Below are positions 1 to 12,136 of a stretch of 64,000 nt of DNA, piece after piece. A model generated the notes under the pieces. That model was given only the letters and a program-made list of their open reading frames with translations. It did no database searches and was not told where the DNA came from. Source of the stretch: Mangifera indica (Eukaryota; Streptophyta; Magnoliopsida; Sapindales; Anacardiaceae). The DNA lies in NCBI RefSeq assembly GCF_011075055.1, contig NC_058152.1, forward strand, positions 1,860,001 through 1,924,000, given 5' to 3'. Position 1 is the stretch's first letter; each line of letters opens with the position of its first letter. Both the position numbers and the translations under genes were made by a program.

Positions 1-1904
1 TTGACGAGCAAGACCAAAGACATTTATGTCATTACTAATATTAGAAAAATGTAAAACACCGTTACACGTCATACTAAACATTTGAAAGTTCTCTCCCATG
101 AAGTATAATAAGAAGAAATACTCAACCCTCTAATGACCCATTTTATCTTTATTATAGGTGAACTCCTTCAAATCCTTCGTTGTCCGTCTAGACATAAATT
201 ATAATATGAGTGTCTTCGAATTCTTCATTAGCATGTATATATATGCAAGCTCCTTTGCCATAAGCTTGCGTATCCCCAAAAGAGTAATATGAGATATATA
301 AACCTAAAATGCAACGAAAAAACATTTGGAGATAGTTCAAATGGAGCAAACCTAGAAAGTCGATCACCTCCCTTACAAAAGGGTGTAAGGGCAAAATTGC
401 CTCACACCTTAAAACTACAGCTAAAAGAGCTACCCATCCTCTAGCAGATCATTATATGAGCACTATGTCCGCTCCTAGACCTCCACTGAAATGCCATAAC
501 TTTTCTTTATACATACTAGTTCTACCACAGTAAAGGGGACAATACCACATTTTTCCTTGCCTCAGGATGCTTGACACAATCTCGCTAGGTTAAGCGCTCA
601 ATTTTGCCTCTTTGGGAGGTTCCAAGACGATGTGTCCTAACATCCTCCTCCCTTTATGAACTAAAAGAGAAAAGTTGTTAGAAGATGTTGACTCAACATA
701 ACAACATACACCATAATCCTTAGAACTCTAAGAAGTCATTTGAAAGATACAAGTAAAATGAATCCTAATAAGTATATGTTCTAGAGTGCAGTATCCTAGA
801 GAAAACTCTTTGTATAAGATCTTTTCCAAACAATACAACAATAAGACAAATAGATTTTACCTTGACGAAGGTGGATGCAGACTTGATGCAGGAAGTAATA
901 AAGAACTTTTGACTGAAAAGGGCTAGGGTTTTTCTAAAGATGCTTAAGCAAAACTATATGGTTTACGTATGGAAAATGACAAATCTCTTATGGCATTTCG
1001 GAGAAAATGTAAGAAATAATCAAGATTGTCAATAGCAGCACCAAGGCATGTGTCAAACATCAAATCACAAATAAAAGACGTAACTTATATGACATCATGA
1101 CTTTTGAATCGATTTGATAGGATTACAACAATGCTTGGTGGCGGCTGAAAATTAATTAGGGTGCAACTGTTATTCGGTCAAAAATATATATTCTAAAGCT
1201 TAAGGAAGATATCTTATCTTCTAAAGCTTTAAGACAAAGCTTTAATTATTTTATATTAAAGTTGATAAATTTTTAAAGGTGTATAAGAAAAATATATTTT
1301 CAAAAATAAAAATAAAAAGTAAAAAAAAGGAATCTCATTATGTTTTTTTATATCATGATATGAAGATTTTTTAAATTTAATTATTTTATTAAAATCAGAT
1401 AAATAATTATCATTATTTAAAAAACTATAAGTTTGGATGTTTTTATTGATTTTAGTAATTTTTAAGTAAATTATAATTTAATATTATTTAAAAAATAAAC
1501 TATAATTTAATGATAAATTAAATTGATTATTTCTGGATTGAACCGGCCGAATAATAAACCATGAAACAACCAGTTTGTCCTTCCTTCTTGTTACTAAGGG
1601 AAGACCAGAGTGTGGCTTCCTTCCACTTACGGTTTGTCCCTCCTTCTTGTTACTATCCTAAACAGGAGAACACTTTTGCTCTGCCTGCTAAGCTGTAGAA
1701 GAGAGACAAACCTCCCCAGGCTGAGAACTCGTCCTAACTTTCTCGGGGCTCTGCAAGGAGGCAGGGGGTGCTGGTGGCGATAGATGTATGAAAAAGACTA
1801 TTATGTCACTTGCAATTAAACAAAGCTAAGACAACAGCTTAGAGAATGGGCACTTACGGGCATTTCACTTCATTGCTTCGATAGAAAAAGTGGTCGGGAG
1901 AACT
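1..1904. other. Gene-free region, possibly old transposon remains
   Basis: I see no coding exon here. Open frames are short and look like nothing known. Bases 540-660 and 1540-1800 are richer in GC than their surroundings and could be worn retrotransposon sequence, but no LTR pair, primer site or pol motif is visible. Bases 1200-1520 are simple AT-rich sequence. Confidence 0.5.
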
Positions 1905-2090
1905 TGGCACTAGCATTTTGATATGACAATTTGATTTATGAATCAGGTTTTCGGATCATCTTTTCCAAAATGTGAAGAGATTTTCCATTAATTCCTAAAT
2001 GGGAGGAGATTTTCTATTAACGATGAGAATATAAACAGGTGATTAAAATCTCTGTAATAAAAAATAAGAATAAATAAATTCCAATTCATT
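1905..2090 (+). repeat. Dispersed repeat family G, copy 1
   Basis: This segment is closely matched, in the same orientation, by 4850-5010. Both read 'cactagcattt', then a 'caatttgatttatgaatcag' block, then 'ttttcgga', 'catcttttcc' and 'attttctattaa'. The wording also resembles, in worn form, the GGGGATTTT-rich elements at 23.7-24.4 kb and 60.8-61.2 kb. The family is not named here. Confidence 0.6.
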
Positions 2091-4849
2091 TTTTTTTTTA
2101 GTTCATTCTCTTCTAAAATTAAAGATAATTTAATTTTAATTTAAATAAAAAATAATTATATTATTATCTTTTCTTATTGTATTTCAAGTTTGAAAAGTTT
2201 ATTTGTCTTTCTATTATTTATTTATGTTAACGAAAATTTTTTGGTTTTACAGTAAATAACTAATTTATTCTTTTTAGTAAGATTATGAAATTACTTGAAA
2301 ACTTAAGAAAAATATTAATTATTTTCTTTCAGGAGGGAAAGTTTAGAGAGAGAAAAGATAAAATCCTCTCAACTTTTAGGCTTAGTGTTTTGGGTGCAAT
2401 GAATCACCTTATTGTTGGCCACTTATTCGACTTTATCTATGTTAAACTATATTGTCTTTTTCTCACCTCTACAAAACGAAAATGTCAAACTGCTTGTAGT
2501 GTTGCCTTTACTTACAACACAGGACAATCGTGACTTGGTTAGACCTTTCTGATCCCATCAAGTTGGGATGTTTAGTCTTTCCATCATGTGAGGAATGTCT
2601 CTCTCTCTTTCTTAGCTTGTGTAAGGTTTATGTGTTTAATTATAGTCATTTAGCCTTAATGTAATTACATAATTAATTTGATTACCATGTGTTTAATTAT
2701 AAAGAGAGCATGCCTTGAAAGAATAATATTAATTAAAACTGCCAGGACCCAAATTATATACATAAATACATACGCATGTATGTGTGTGTAAAGACAACAA
2801 AACCCATAATTATAAACATTTAAAATTTAAATATTAAAGCGATATACCTTTTATATTATCATTAATATGGCAGAAATAACTTTTTACTTACACCATTATA
2901 GTAACTCTACTCTTCTAATTTTATCAATCTCTATAAAAAATATATTAAGTTTATAAGCATAGAGATTGAAACATATATTACATAAGTTAATTGATTTTAT
3001 ATAATATAAATTTTAATCTTTATATTTATAAATACTATTGGTTGATTATTAACTTTGGCATCCTCTCACCTTAAACCTTACCCCCAGCACCACCTTCCTT
3101 GGGCCTTGGTGTCACACCACACCTACCATTACTATTATTACTGCCACCACCACTACCATGAAATAGCATAGTAAAGAAATTTTTAAACAAAATAATGGAA
3201 TATATAATTAAGTATGTTATACACATCAATTTTTAAAATATATGGTTAAATACCATATTACCTTAAAAATGAAATAAATTTTTCACACCAAAAAATAGTT
3301 TAATGAAGGTTTTTTTAAAGTATATATTATGTTAATTTGATGTAATTTAAAAAAAAATAATTTGAACTTTATGCTTTAAGAACAATGATGGTAGTAGGTT
3401 ATATTGCATAAGTGAACACAATTAATTTTTTTAAATATAAAAATAAATAAATAAAGGGTATTTATGAAATATTATAAAAAAATTTAATTCTAAAACTTTT
3501 AGGTAAGATGCTTTACAAAACAAATAGAATTTTTCCTTCTTTTCTTTTAGTTTTAAAATGAGGTTAGTAGAACCATTCATTGAGTTTACACTAAACTCAT
3601 TCCTTATCATTTGAGTCTAGAAAAATGATTATCCCAATCACTTGCACACGTTTTTTATTTAAAATATATTAAATTTTTTTATTATCAAAATATTCTAGAG
3701 AAAAATAATAATTAACAAAATTGAAAAAATAAAATAGAAACCAAGTTATTAAACATTAAAGAAATGGTGGAAGTGGCAGGTAAAGCCAAAAAATGAGTGA
3801 TATTGTCTGAAGGTCATGCATGCAAGTTTCTTAGTTTTTCTTATTGCTGGAGTATATGAACAACAGTTGTCTCAGATCTCAAGTGTCAAATAAACCAAAA
3901 GGGGATAATTAAGAAAAATAAGTCCTAATTAAAATAGAAAGTTTATTCTAATTAAAATGCAACAATTAATAACAGAAAATAATTTTACATCATTTGAAAA
4001 TATATACAAAACATGATTTAGAGGATTGACCTACCATTTATGATTTTCAGTTGTATTAATTTTAAAAAAATTAAATTAGAAAAGTTTAATAATTAATTTT
4101 AAAAAAAAATTATTTTATTAATAAAAAACCAAACACAAAAAAATGATTGAAAAAATACAAAATTTTTGAACAAATAGAAACTAAGTTTATCGATGTATAG
4201 AGACTGAGAAATTAGGTGTTGGATATGTGGTTTAGAAAGTGGGAAAAGCTTGGTTTTGGGGGTGTGGGCGCAACAACTTTTGCACTCGTAGAAGCTTTGA
4301 AATTTTTTTTAAAAAGCATGACCAGGACATACAAGACACGGTTCGGACAACCCACGGGCCTAGTAAAGCCTGCTACAATAACAAGTTATATTAACTTGGA
4401 CTGAGTCTCGAGCCAACCTGATATCTTTATCATATCTATCCATATTTAAATAACAAAATATACTAATTTATCTTGTCTGACTCCTTTGTTATCTCTATTC
4501 ATTCCTCAGGAGAGTACAATAATCTAAAGATAAATTTGCTCACCCATGATATGATAGTGATATTCGATGAGTTTGACATAACCGCTAGGTTATATTCCAT
4601 GTTTGCAAGATTTTCTTTTTAAAGTGGTTCAATATAACTATTTTAACATTTTCAATGGACATTTGGAGCTACGTCGACAAAAGAAATGAAAATTTAACAA
4701 TTTTTAGTTTGCTCCAAAACTTGCAGCTTACAATAATGCATGCGTGTAAGCTTTGTGTTCCCGATATTTTTATTTTGTGATGTTATTATCCTATAAAATT
4801 ATTGGAATGAAATAACTGACTATAAGAAAAGTTATAAATAGTGAGTACT
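2091..4849. other. Gene-free AT-rich intergenic DNA
   Basis: No coding exon, RNA gene or intact transposon is seen. The short open frames at 2285-2533 and 4216-4404 resemble no family and have no splice or promoter context. The rest is AT-rich sequence with homopolymer runs. Confidence 0.5.
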
Positions 4850-5010
4850 TAGCACTAGCATTTAGATATGGCAATTTGATTTATGAATCAGGTTTTCGGA
4901 CCATCTTTTCCTAAATGGGAAGCAATTTTCTATTAATATGAGAACATAATCGAGGATGATTAAAATCTCCTCGATCCTCAGTATTGGAGACAAGTGGAGA
5001 TAAGAAAAGG
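4850..5010 (+). repeat. Dispersed repeat family G, copy 2
   Basis: Direct copy of the segment at 1905-2060, about 2.9 kb away, with scattered mismatches. It lies 200 bp beyond the 3' end of the UGT gene, which is on the opposite strand. No target-site duplication was found. Confidence 0.6.
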
Positions 5011-5226
5011 TTTCTTTTGTAAAATCAGAAGAAGGATTAAGAGCCGCCGGTTGCCATCTAAGCGTTCCTCATGTACATAAAAATTTGAATAACACTGCAA
5101 AAGTTTAAACAACTCACCAAATATAAGAAATATATTTAAATTTGTCACTGAGAAAAATAAATTTTATTATTGCCAAGATGATAACACACGATAGTCCACC
5201 GTTGTTGCAAACGCATTCGGTGGTTT

Positions 5227-6654
5227 TCATGGATGCTTCCACTTGTTGGCCAGCAGAGACAATGAATTATAAGATGATCCACCCTCACTACTCCATGCTT
5301 TCTCTGCAGTGTGTTTTAGCTCTTTTGCCCGATCTCTTATTGGTTGCCCTTGTTCATCCACCATAATTTTTCTCACCATCGTCATTATTTCCTCTCTTCC
5401 CACCACCCTCTCCGACGGCTGTATCTTCGGTCGTACGGCAACACCAAGCTCCTCCGCTAACGCGGTAGCATTCATTCGCTGCTCTGCATATAATGGCCAT
5501 GCAATCATCGGCAGTCCATTGCTGATACTCTCCATTGTAGAATTCCACCCAGTATGTGATAAAAATCCTCCAACTGATGAATGTCTCAAGATTTTAACTT
5601 GTGGAGCCCATTTTGGGACCAGTTTTCCTACTTCATGAATCCGGTTGAGGAATCCTTCAGGCAAGAAGCTTGAAAACTCATCACCACCTCTTCCTGCTGT
5701 AAAATACGAGCCATCTGCTTTTGCTGTTGATGGCGGCCGAACTACCCAGATAAATCTTTGTTGGCTTAACTCCAAACCCCAAGCCAACTCAATGGTTTGC
5801 TCATATGACAGCGTCCCTCCACTCCCAAGTGACACATAAAGCACTGAATCACTTGGTTGCTTGTCTAGCCAATCAAAGACTTCCCTGTTGGAGCCGGTAG
5901 GTTCAAGGGTCCTCACTATCGGGCCAACAGTATAAATGGGAGCCTTAACAATTCCACCCAAAAGTTTATCATCTCTCAGTGCGGCCAGTGCTTTCGGCTG
6001 CAGATCCTCCCAAGTGTTAATCAAAATCCCATCACACAACGGTATCTCCCTCCCCATGCGAACGTATTCAAAATATTGTTGATTTCTCCGATCCAACATG
6101 GGGTCAACCACCTCTTCAGGTCTAACAGACCTGCAACCAGGGATGTCAAAAGGCTCTGTTTGATCAACATACTCTCCTTGCACCAATTTATCCAGGAGAG
6201 GAGTATACACAGTGAGTGAAAGAAACCAAGCATTTGATGCTACAAAACAGTACTTTGCTACCCCAAGGTCATCAGCGATGTCAAAAAATTCAGTTCCAAA
6301 GAGGTCGAAAATCAGAACATTTGGCCGAGAGGTCAAAGAAGATATTGCTGCACGAAGAGCTGATTTGTTTTCACGCATCATAACTGCAAGTATGGTGACA
6401 ACCGCGGCGTCAGGGCCAACGAGGTGTGAGATATTTGGTGGTGAAATTTCGATAATTTGACAAGGTTTCAAACTCATAGCTGCTTGGATCATCTCTGATT
6501 CTGCGGCAGATGTTTGAGACGCAACAGCAAAAATAGTGACTTCAAAATTGTGGTGGGTGACAAGGAGTTTACCTAGCTCCAAAACAGGGATTAGGTGCCC
6601 CAATCCGGGACTTGATATTAGAACTGCATGTGGGTTTGAGATGGAGGTCTCCAT
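5227..6654 (-). CDS. UDP-glycosyltransferase, UGT72 group
   Basis: A single-exon family-1 glycosyltransferase of 475 residues that transfers sugar from a UDP-sugar to a small phenolic acceptor, probably in the cytosol. The ATG at 6654 is chosen because its context is good (AACCATGGA) and the open frame beyond it has only a TTG. The N-terminal acceptor domain has the catalytic His in 'SPGLGHLIP' (about residue 20) and the partner Asp in 'FDLFGTEFFD' (about 117). The C-terminal PSPG box spans about residues 349-392, from WAPQ to YAEQ, with the HTGWNS core and a final Gln, which suggests UDP-glucose. 'DLFGTEFFD' and the overall length fit UGT72, whose known members glucosylate monolignols, hydroquinone or anthocyanidins. 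The acceptor cannot be told from sequence. AATAAA-like signals lie near 5150-5170. The gene looks intact. Confidence 0.93.
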   Translation of the reverse strand: METSISNPHAVLISSPGLGHLIPVLELGKLLVTHHNFEVTIFAVASQTSAAESEMIQAAMSLKPCQIIEISPPNISHLVGPDAAVVTILAVMMRENKSALRAAISSLTSRPNVLIFDLFGTEFFDIADDLGVAKYCFVASNAWFLSLTVYTPLLDKLVQGEYVDQTEPFDIPGCRSVRPEEVVDPMLDRRNQQYFEYVRMGREIPLCDGILINTWEDLQPKALAALRDDKLLGGIVKAPIYTVGPIVRTLEPTGSNREVFDWLDKQPSDSVLYVSLGSGGTLSYEQTIELAWGLELSQQRFIWVVRPPSTAKADGSYFTAGRGGDEFSSFLPEGFLNRIHEVGKLVPKWAPQVKILRHSSVGGFLSHTGWNSTMESISNGLPMIAWPLYAEQRMNATALAEELGVAVRPKIQPSERVVGREEIMTMVRKIMVDEQGQPIRDRAKELKHTAEKAWSSEGGSSYNSLSLLANKWKHP

Positions 6655-6734
6655 GGTTGCAAAGTTAACGGTGGAATTTGATCCTATCAATAAAAGGAAT
6701 GGGAGGGTAGAATTAGTTTGGGCCTTCAGCCAAC

Positions 6735-6742
6735 TTTATAAT
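6735..6742 (-). promoter_or_regulatory. Probable TATA box of the UGT gene
   Basis: On the minus strand the sequence reads ATTATAAA, about 80 bases upstream of the UGT start codon. That leaves room for a short 5' leader. No other TATA-like site is as well placed. Confidence 0.45.
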
Positions 6743-6799
6743 CACAGTGATTGACCTTTTAACCTAAGGTTTGTTGAAGTGCTGGACACATAATTAGGC

Positions 6800-8764
6800 T
6801 TGCTTTGGTGAATTCTGGTGTTTTCCTGTCCTCTTATTTGAGGATAAGTTTAGGTCCTCTACGTTTGGAATTACGTTTTGCTTGTAACGTAAATATTTAC
6901 TTACCCCAAAAAAGAAATCATATATTAAAGATTACAGTAAAAGTGATTAACATTTTTCACAACGTTTGTTCTAAAAACACTTTAAAGGCAAATCTTGAGG
7001 TGGAAAGGATATATATATCACTCTTACAATAATTCTTTTTAGAAACAATGTTTTGTATATGAAAAACTTTTGTATGGATAAGTATAGGACTTAGGGCATA
7101 ATTATAGTGAGGTCACTTGACCTTTGATAAATTTTAGGGTTAATTGATAATTGCACTCACCAAAATACATTTTTGTGACTCCTTTAGATAATTTATAATA
7201 CTAAAAGTTATTAAATAAAAATTTAGTTTGTGAGTCGTATGACCACATTGAGAGAAACGTAGAAAAAATAATAATCTAATATTGTCACCTTTATATTAAA
7301 ATAAATATTCAATTTATTTTTAAAGAAAGTTGAGATAGTTTAGTTTTATGGTTCTACTTGATTTTCACAAAGTCCCTAAAGGATTCTGCAATCTTTTCAT
7401 CTTTTCTTCTTAATCCTAGCTTTCTTTTCTCAATATTAAAGGTAATTTTCTTATTATTTTTATATTTAAGAAAAACTAATTTTGTATTTTTTTTATTCTT
7501 AAATTAACATAATTATTGCTTTTTACTAATCTCAATGATAATTCGAAAATTATAATAGATCCTAATAAATTTATGTTTGGTTCATTTCTTTTATCTTTCA
7601 ATTCTTGTTTCAAGTTTAAAGTAATTTTATCCCTCCTTTGTTTATTAGTAAATTCACATAATGACTTTTATTTTTATTTTATTTATCCATTTTTATGGGG
7701 TAAAACAATGAGTAAAATTCAGAAAAAAAAAAGGAAAAAAATTAAGAGAAAACTAAAACCCTCTTAAAATTATATTCTAAAATTTGTTGAAATTCAAAAA
7801 CTTCAACAAATACAAAGAAAATATCTACAAAAACAAGACTTTTTTTTATAATCAATCTATTATACAGTTTGTTTATCAAATAAAATGAAGAATGTTTATG
7901 TCTCAATTTAATGAAAACATATTATATATACTAGTAATGAGATGGGCATGATGACCAAGAATGAAATCTTCCAATTATCTTATCTTTTAGTCATATTATT
8001 TCAAGAGGTCAAAACCTAACATTTATATGACCGATTTTTCAGAGTGATGATACTAAATAAATGGATAAAAATTGATTAGGTTTTATTATTGGATTTATAT
8101 ATGGCTAAAAACAAATACAAATCCCTTGAGTCTCCGTAGTTGCATGAACATAATCGAGAATACATGACAATAATTAAGATTTAATATAAAAAGGACTTTT
8201 CTAAACATATTAGGTAAACCAATTTTTGGCACGTATTGAAATTGCCATTCAATAATGAGTGGTTGCACCAGTCACTCATTTATATATTTGACCCTGCTGA
8301 ATCTTACATAGTAGGGAGAAAGGATATAATTAAAATTAGGGTAAAATTAGGGGAAATGATACAAATCAGATCGACTCTAAAAATTTTTAACTCAAGTTTA
8401 GTTTAAATAAAATATGATTTAATTTAAGTTTATTAAACTAAAATTAAAGATAATTTGATTTCAGCTTAAATAAAAAATGATTAAATTTGATTTAAAATAC
8501 GAATTAATTCTTTTTATTTGAATTCAACTAAACTGATTAAAGTCAGGTTTTGAGACCGAATTAAGTCAGTCCGAATTCAAACCTAATCTTCATTTTGGGT
8601 TGTTTAACATGAATTGAAATGAATAAAACTGACGCTCAACATAAGTTTTATTCAAATGGGATGATCTAAGTGAATATGCAATAAAATTGGACCTCGTCAA
8701 CACATGTTCAGTTTTCAAAGAAAGCTATAATATGAAGACTATTATAAAGATTATATAAACAAAT
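6800..8764. other. Gene-free AT-rich intergenic DNA
   Basis: No exon recognised. The frames at 6805-7032 and 7516-7767 are low-complexity or without family resemblance. A worn family-F repeat lies at 8390-8640, next to the copia LTR. Confidence 0.5.
8390..8640. repeat. Dispersed repeat family F, diverged copy
   Basis: Alternating runs built from 'aattcaa', 'gattaaa' and 'aagtttat' words, with 'gaattaagtcagtccgaatt'. This resembles the 'gagtttgaattcaa' repeats at 25.4, 31.5, 41.0, 48.0 and 61.8 kb. It is strongly diverged, so membership is tentative. Confidence 0.35.
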
Positions 8765-9073
8765 TGTAAGATGAGTTAATTGAAGAATGAAATGATAATT
8801 TTATTAACTCAAGGCTGCAAAATAAGAAGAAGAAAGTAAGAGCGAAGAAACAGAACGCAAAAAGCAAGAAGATTGTGAAATTGTTACAGCCGAATGAAGA
8901 AGGGAAAAGTCCTTTATATAGGCAATTTCCTGCTAGCCTCCAGACTTCATTTATTGCATTCCCACCAAAATTTTCTAAATTGGCTGCTGAGTTTTATCTT
9001 CTTCCATTAAATGCATTCCCATTTAATGTCAAAATTTACTGCATATGGCGGAAAATCCACCAGATATGCAACA
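8765..9073 (-). repeat. 3' LTR of a Ty1/copia element
   Basis: Read on the minus strand, this follows the pol fragment directly after a purine-rich tract (AAGGAGGAG), which is the usual polypurine tract. It begins TGTTGCATATC and plausibly ends CTTACA, giving TGT...ACA ends over about 309 bp. It contains a TATATAAAGG promoter motif and an AATAAAA signal, as a copia LTR should. The 5' boundary is well supported and the 3' boundary is a guess. No partner LTR is seen in the window. Confidence 0.6.
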
Positions 9074-9346
9074 CTCCTCCTTGGATTTTCACTACTTACA
9101 AATAATTAGATTAACTTTGCTAAGGAAAAACCCAATGAGATAAAAATCAAAGCAAAGAAACATAATTATTAAATATCTTGTAAATTGACATTGGACGTGC
9201 TTAAACTGCCTCATTAAAAACCTTACTAGGAAAACCCAGTGGGACAAAACTTAGTGAAGGAAAAAAGAGTATAGTGCACCTTTTGTCCAATATTTGATAA
9301 ACTGCAAAATTTTGCCTGATGAACGCTCCCCTTCTTTGAAGTAAGA

Positions 9347-10930
9347 TTAACTTGGTTGCTTGTTGAACCGCCGTATATCGATGTTATACACTAACTTCTC
9401 AAATGTTGATTTCGGTAGTGTCTTAGTGAACAAGTCTGCAAGATTCTCACTGTATCTTATTTGCTTAATATCAATCTTTTTACTCTGCTGGAGCTCATGA
9501 GTGTAAAAGAATTTTTGTGAGATATGTTTGGCTTTGTCTCCTTTAATGTATCCACCTCTAATTTGAGTAATACATGCTGCATTGTCTTCATATAATATAG
9601 AAGGAATATTTGTTGTCGATGGAAGACTACATGTATGTCGGATATGATGGATGATAGACCGCAATCATATGCATTCTCGACTGGTTTCATGAAGAGCTAG
9701 AATTTCTGAATGATTTGAGGACGTTGCAACCAATGTCTGTTTGGTGAAGCGTCATGATATTGCTATGTCATTATAAGTGAAAACATATCCAGTTTGTGAA
9801 CGGGCCTTATGAGGGTCAGAAAGATAACCAGCATCTGCATATCTAATCAAATTATGATTTTTAGGGGATTTGATAGAAAAGAATAATCCTAAATCTCTAG
9901 TTCTACATAGGTAACGGAGTATATATTTGATTCCGTTCCAATGACGACGGGTTGGTGCAGAGCTAAATTGAGCTAACAAATTAACTACAAAGGATATGTC
10001 CGGTCTAGTGCATTGGGCTAAATATAATAAGACTCCAATAACATTAAGATATGGTACTTGAGGACTAAGTATCTTTTCATCTTTTTCTTTAAAACGAAAT
10101 GGATCATTTTTCAGATCAAGAAACCAAACAACTATTGGGGTGTTCAAAGGATGAGCTTTATCCATATTAAATCGTTTTAATAATTTTTCAATATATGCAG
10201 ATTGATGGATAAATATTTTATTTGAATTATGCTCGATCTACAGGCCAAAACAATATTTTGTTTTTCCCAAATCCTTCATTTCAAATTCTTTTTTCAGATA
10301 TTCAGTAGTTTTTGAAAGCTCTTCAAGAGTCTCAATTAAATTCATGTCATCAACATAAACTGCTATAATAGCAAATCCCGATCCTGACCTTTTGATAAAA
10401 ACACATGAGTATATAGGGTCATTTATATAGCCCTTTTTTTTCAAATATTCATTGAGGCGATTGTACCACATACGTCCGGATTGTTTTAATCCGTACAATG
10501 ATCATTGTAATTTAATTGAGTACATGCCTCTTCAATTTACCTTTTTTGCTTCAGACAATTTGTATCCTTCAGGGAGTTTCATATAAATTTCAGTGTCCAA
10601 ATTCTCATATAAATAAACAGTAACTACGTCCATTAGACGCATATCTAGTCCTTCAAAAAGTGTTAAATTAATTAAATATCTGAATGTGATTATATCCATC
10701 ACAGGTGCATATGTTTTATCAATGTCTATACCGGGTCTTTGGGAAAAGCCTTGGGCTACAAGTCTGTCTTTATATCTAGCAATTTTATTTTTCTCATTTC
10801 TTTTTCTGAAAAATACCCATTTACATCCTCTTCTTTTTGTTGCACGAAGCTTCTTTTCTTCATCTAGCAATAACTTATTAAAATGTCTTATTATATCATC
10901 ATCTTCTTTTCTTCCACTCCTCTTTTTGAT
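9347..10930 (-). mobile_element. Truncated, decayed Ty1/copia pol (RT and RNase H)
   Basis: Four broken frames read in order on the minus strand as the end of a copia polyprotein. At about 10870-10532 is the reverse-transcriptase start (KWVFFRK, RYKDRLVAQGFSQ, then a degraded TYAPV block and LPEGY). At 10498-10238 is 'YGLKQS', then 'YVDDMN', the YVDD active site. At 10165-9752 is 'TRPDISFVVNLLAQF' and the RNase H start (YADAGY, SQTGYVF). At 9664-9347 is 'LYEDNAACI' and the C-terminus 'DLFTKTLP'. Gag, protease and integrase are missing. Similarity stops near 10930, so the element is 5'-truncated. Stops and frameshifts between blocks make it non-coding. It lies in the same strand sense as the UGT gene and the BES1 gene. 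Confidence 0.88.
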
Positions 10931-12136
10931 AAGTGATTATTTAAAATTATAGAATGAATTATTAGTTATAATTAAAATTCAAATTAAAAAATTAACTTTC
11001 TATTATATTATGAAAAATAGATAATGATATTGTTTTGATATATAAGAAATGATTGTTTTTCTATATTGACATGAGATACAGAACGAATTCAAACTAATAG
11101 ATTGTTTTCTTTGGACAAGTGACATATACTCACATGTTGCCCTATTGATTGTTATTTCTGTAGTTAATCGTTTTTCAAGATATCGTTCTATGATTTTGGT
11201 TAAGAAATAATTTTATCGTATTTTAAAAATTTTTGACTTTTTTATATGGATAGATAGCATGTAAATATTTTGGATTTTTAAAGGTACCTTATGATGATGG
11301 TGTTTTAACTAGTGCAATTAATATTTTGTACGCTTTGGTGTGTGCTGATTAAGTTGCTTTGCATTATTTTGAAGTCTGATTAAACACAATATGGCGCCAC
11401 CAAACTTCAAACTCAATTCCCTCCACTTGAAGATAGTGTTTTATCACTAGGCCATCCATCTGGGTGATATGACTTGTTGGGTGATAAGGAAATAGCAGGA
11501 GTTGAGAGGCTGATGGTGATAGGTTTCTGATGCTTAAAGCAAAGGGCAATCACTACAAACAGTTGTCTCTACAAAACCATACAGAACAAAAAAGGCACTT
11601 CAAATGTCAAGACCCAAGATCAAGACTCAAAACTCCGAGATGGTGAAGCTAATTAAACGACAGCTAGCCCTTAAAACACGCGTGAAAGCTACATAAGCAT
11701 CACAAATCAAGACCACAAAAATCTACCGGACAACAAAGGGAATTCATGAAAATTATTGCGTTGGGGAGCTGTCTTAATGAAGTTTACTGGTATGTTATTA
11801 TTGGCAAATCCATAGCTCTCTGATTATACATCTCTGCCTGGCTGCTCAATAGCTGACAGAAACTTTCGGTCCCTTGGTGTTTGAACCACCTGTTCATTAG
11901 TGAGGGCATTTTCAGCAAAGCAACCACTCGAGGAAATTTCTTTGTTATTTCACATTAATCATACATCAGAATAAGTGTTAATGTGGCAGAACTGATTGGG
12001 CCCATTTGATCAAGACTGATCACTAATTATTGGGAAATTAGGTTATTGAATAATTTGGTGAATTAGAGCATCAGGTATGACAATGGCATAACTTTTATGC
12101 AACCATTAACTACATCTCATATGTGAAGGGGCCTAT
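10931..12136. other. Gene-free intergenic DNA
   Basis: This lies between the copia relic and the BES1 duplication. No exon is recognised. The minus-strand frame at 11364-11549 has no family resemblance. Confidence 0.5.

Noticed and set aside
1905..5010. Direct repeats at 1905 and 4850 as the LTRs of one element
   Set aside because: No pol, primer-binding or polypurine sequence lies between them, and both resemble the dispersed family G found elsewhere in the window.
6655..6690. Longer UGT reading frame starting 12 codons upstream
   Set aside because: The upstream start is TTG, not ATG. Family similarity and a good start context begin at the ATG at 6654.
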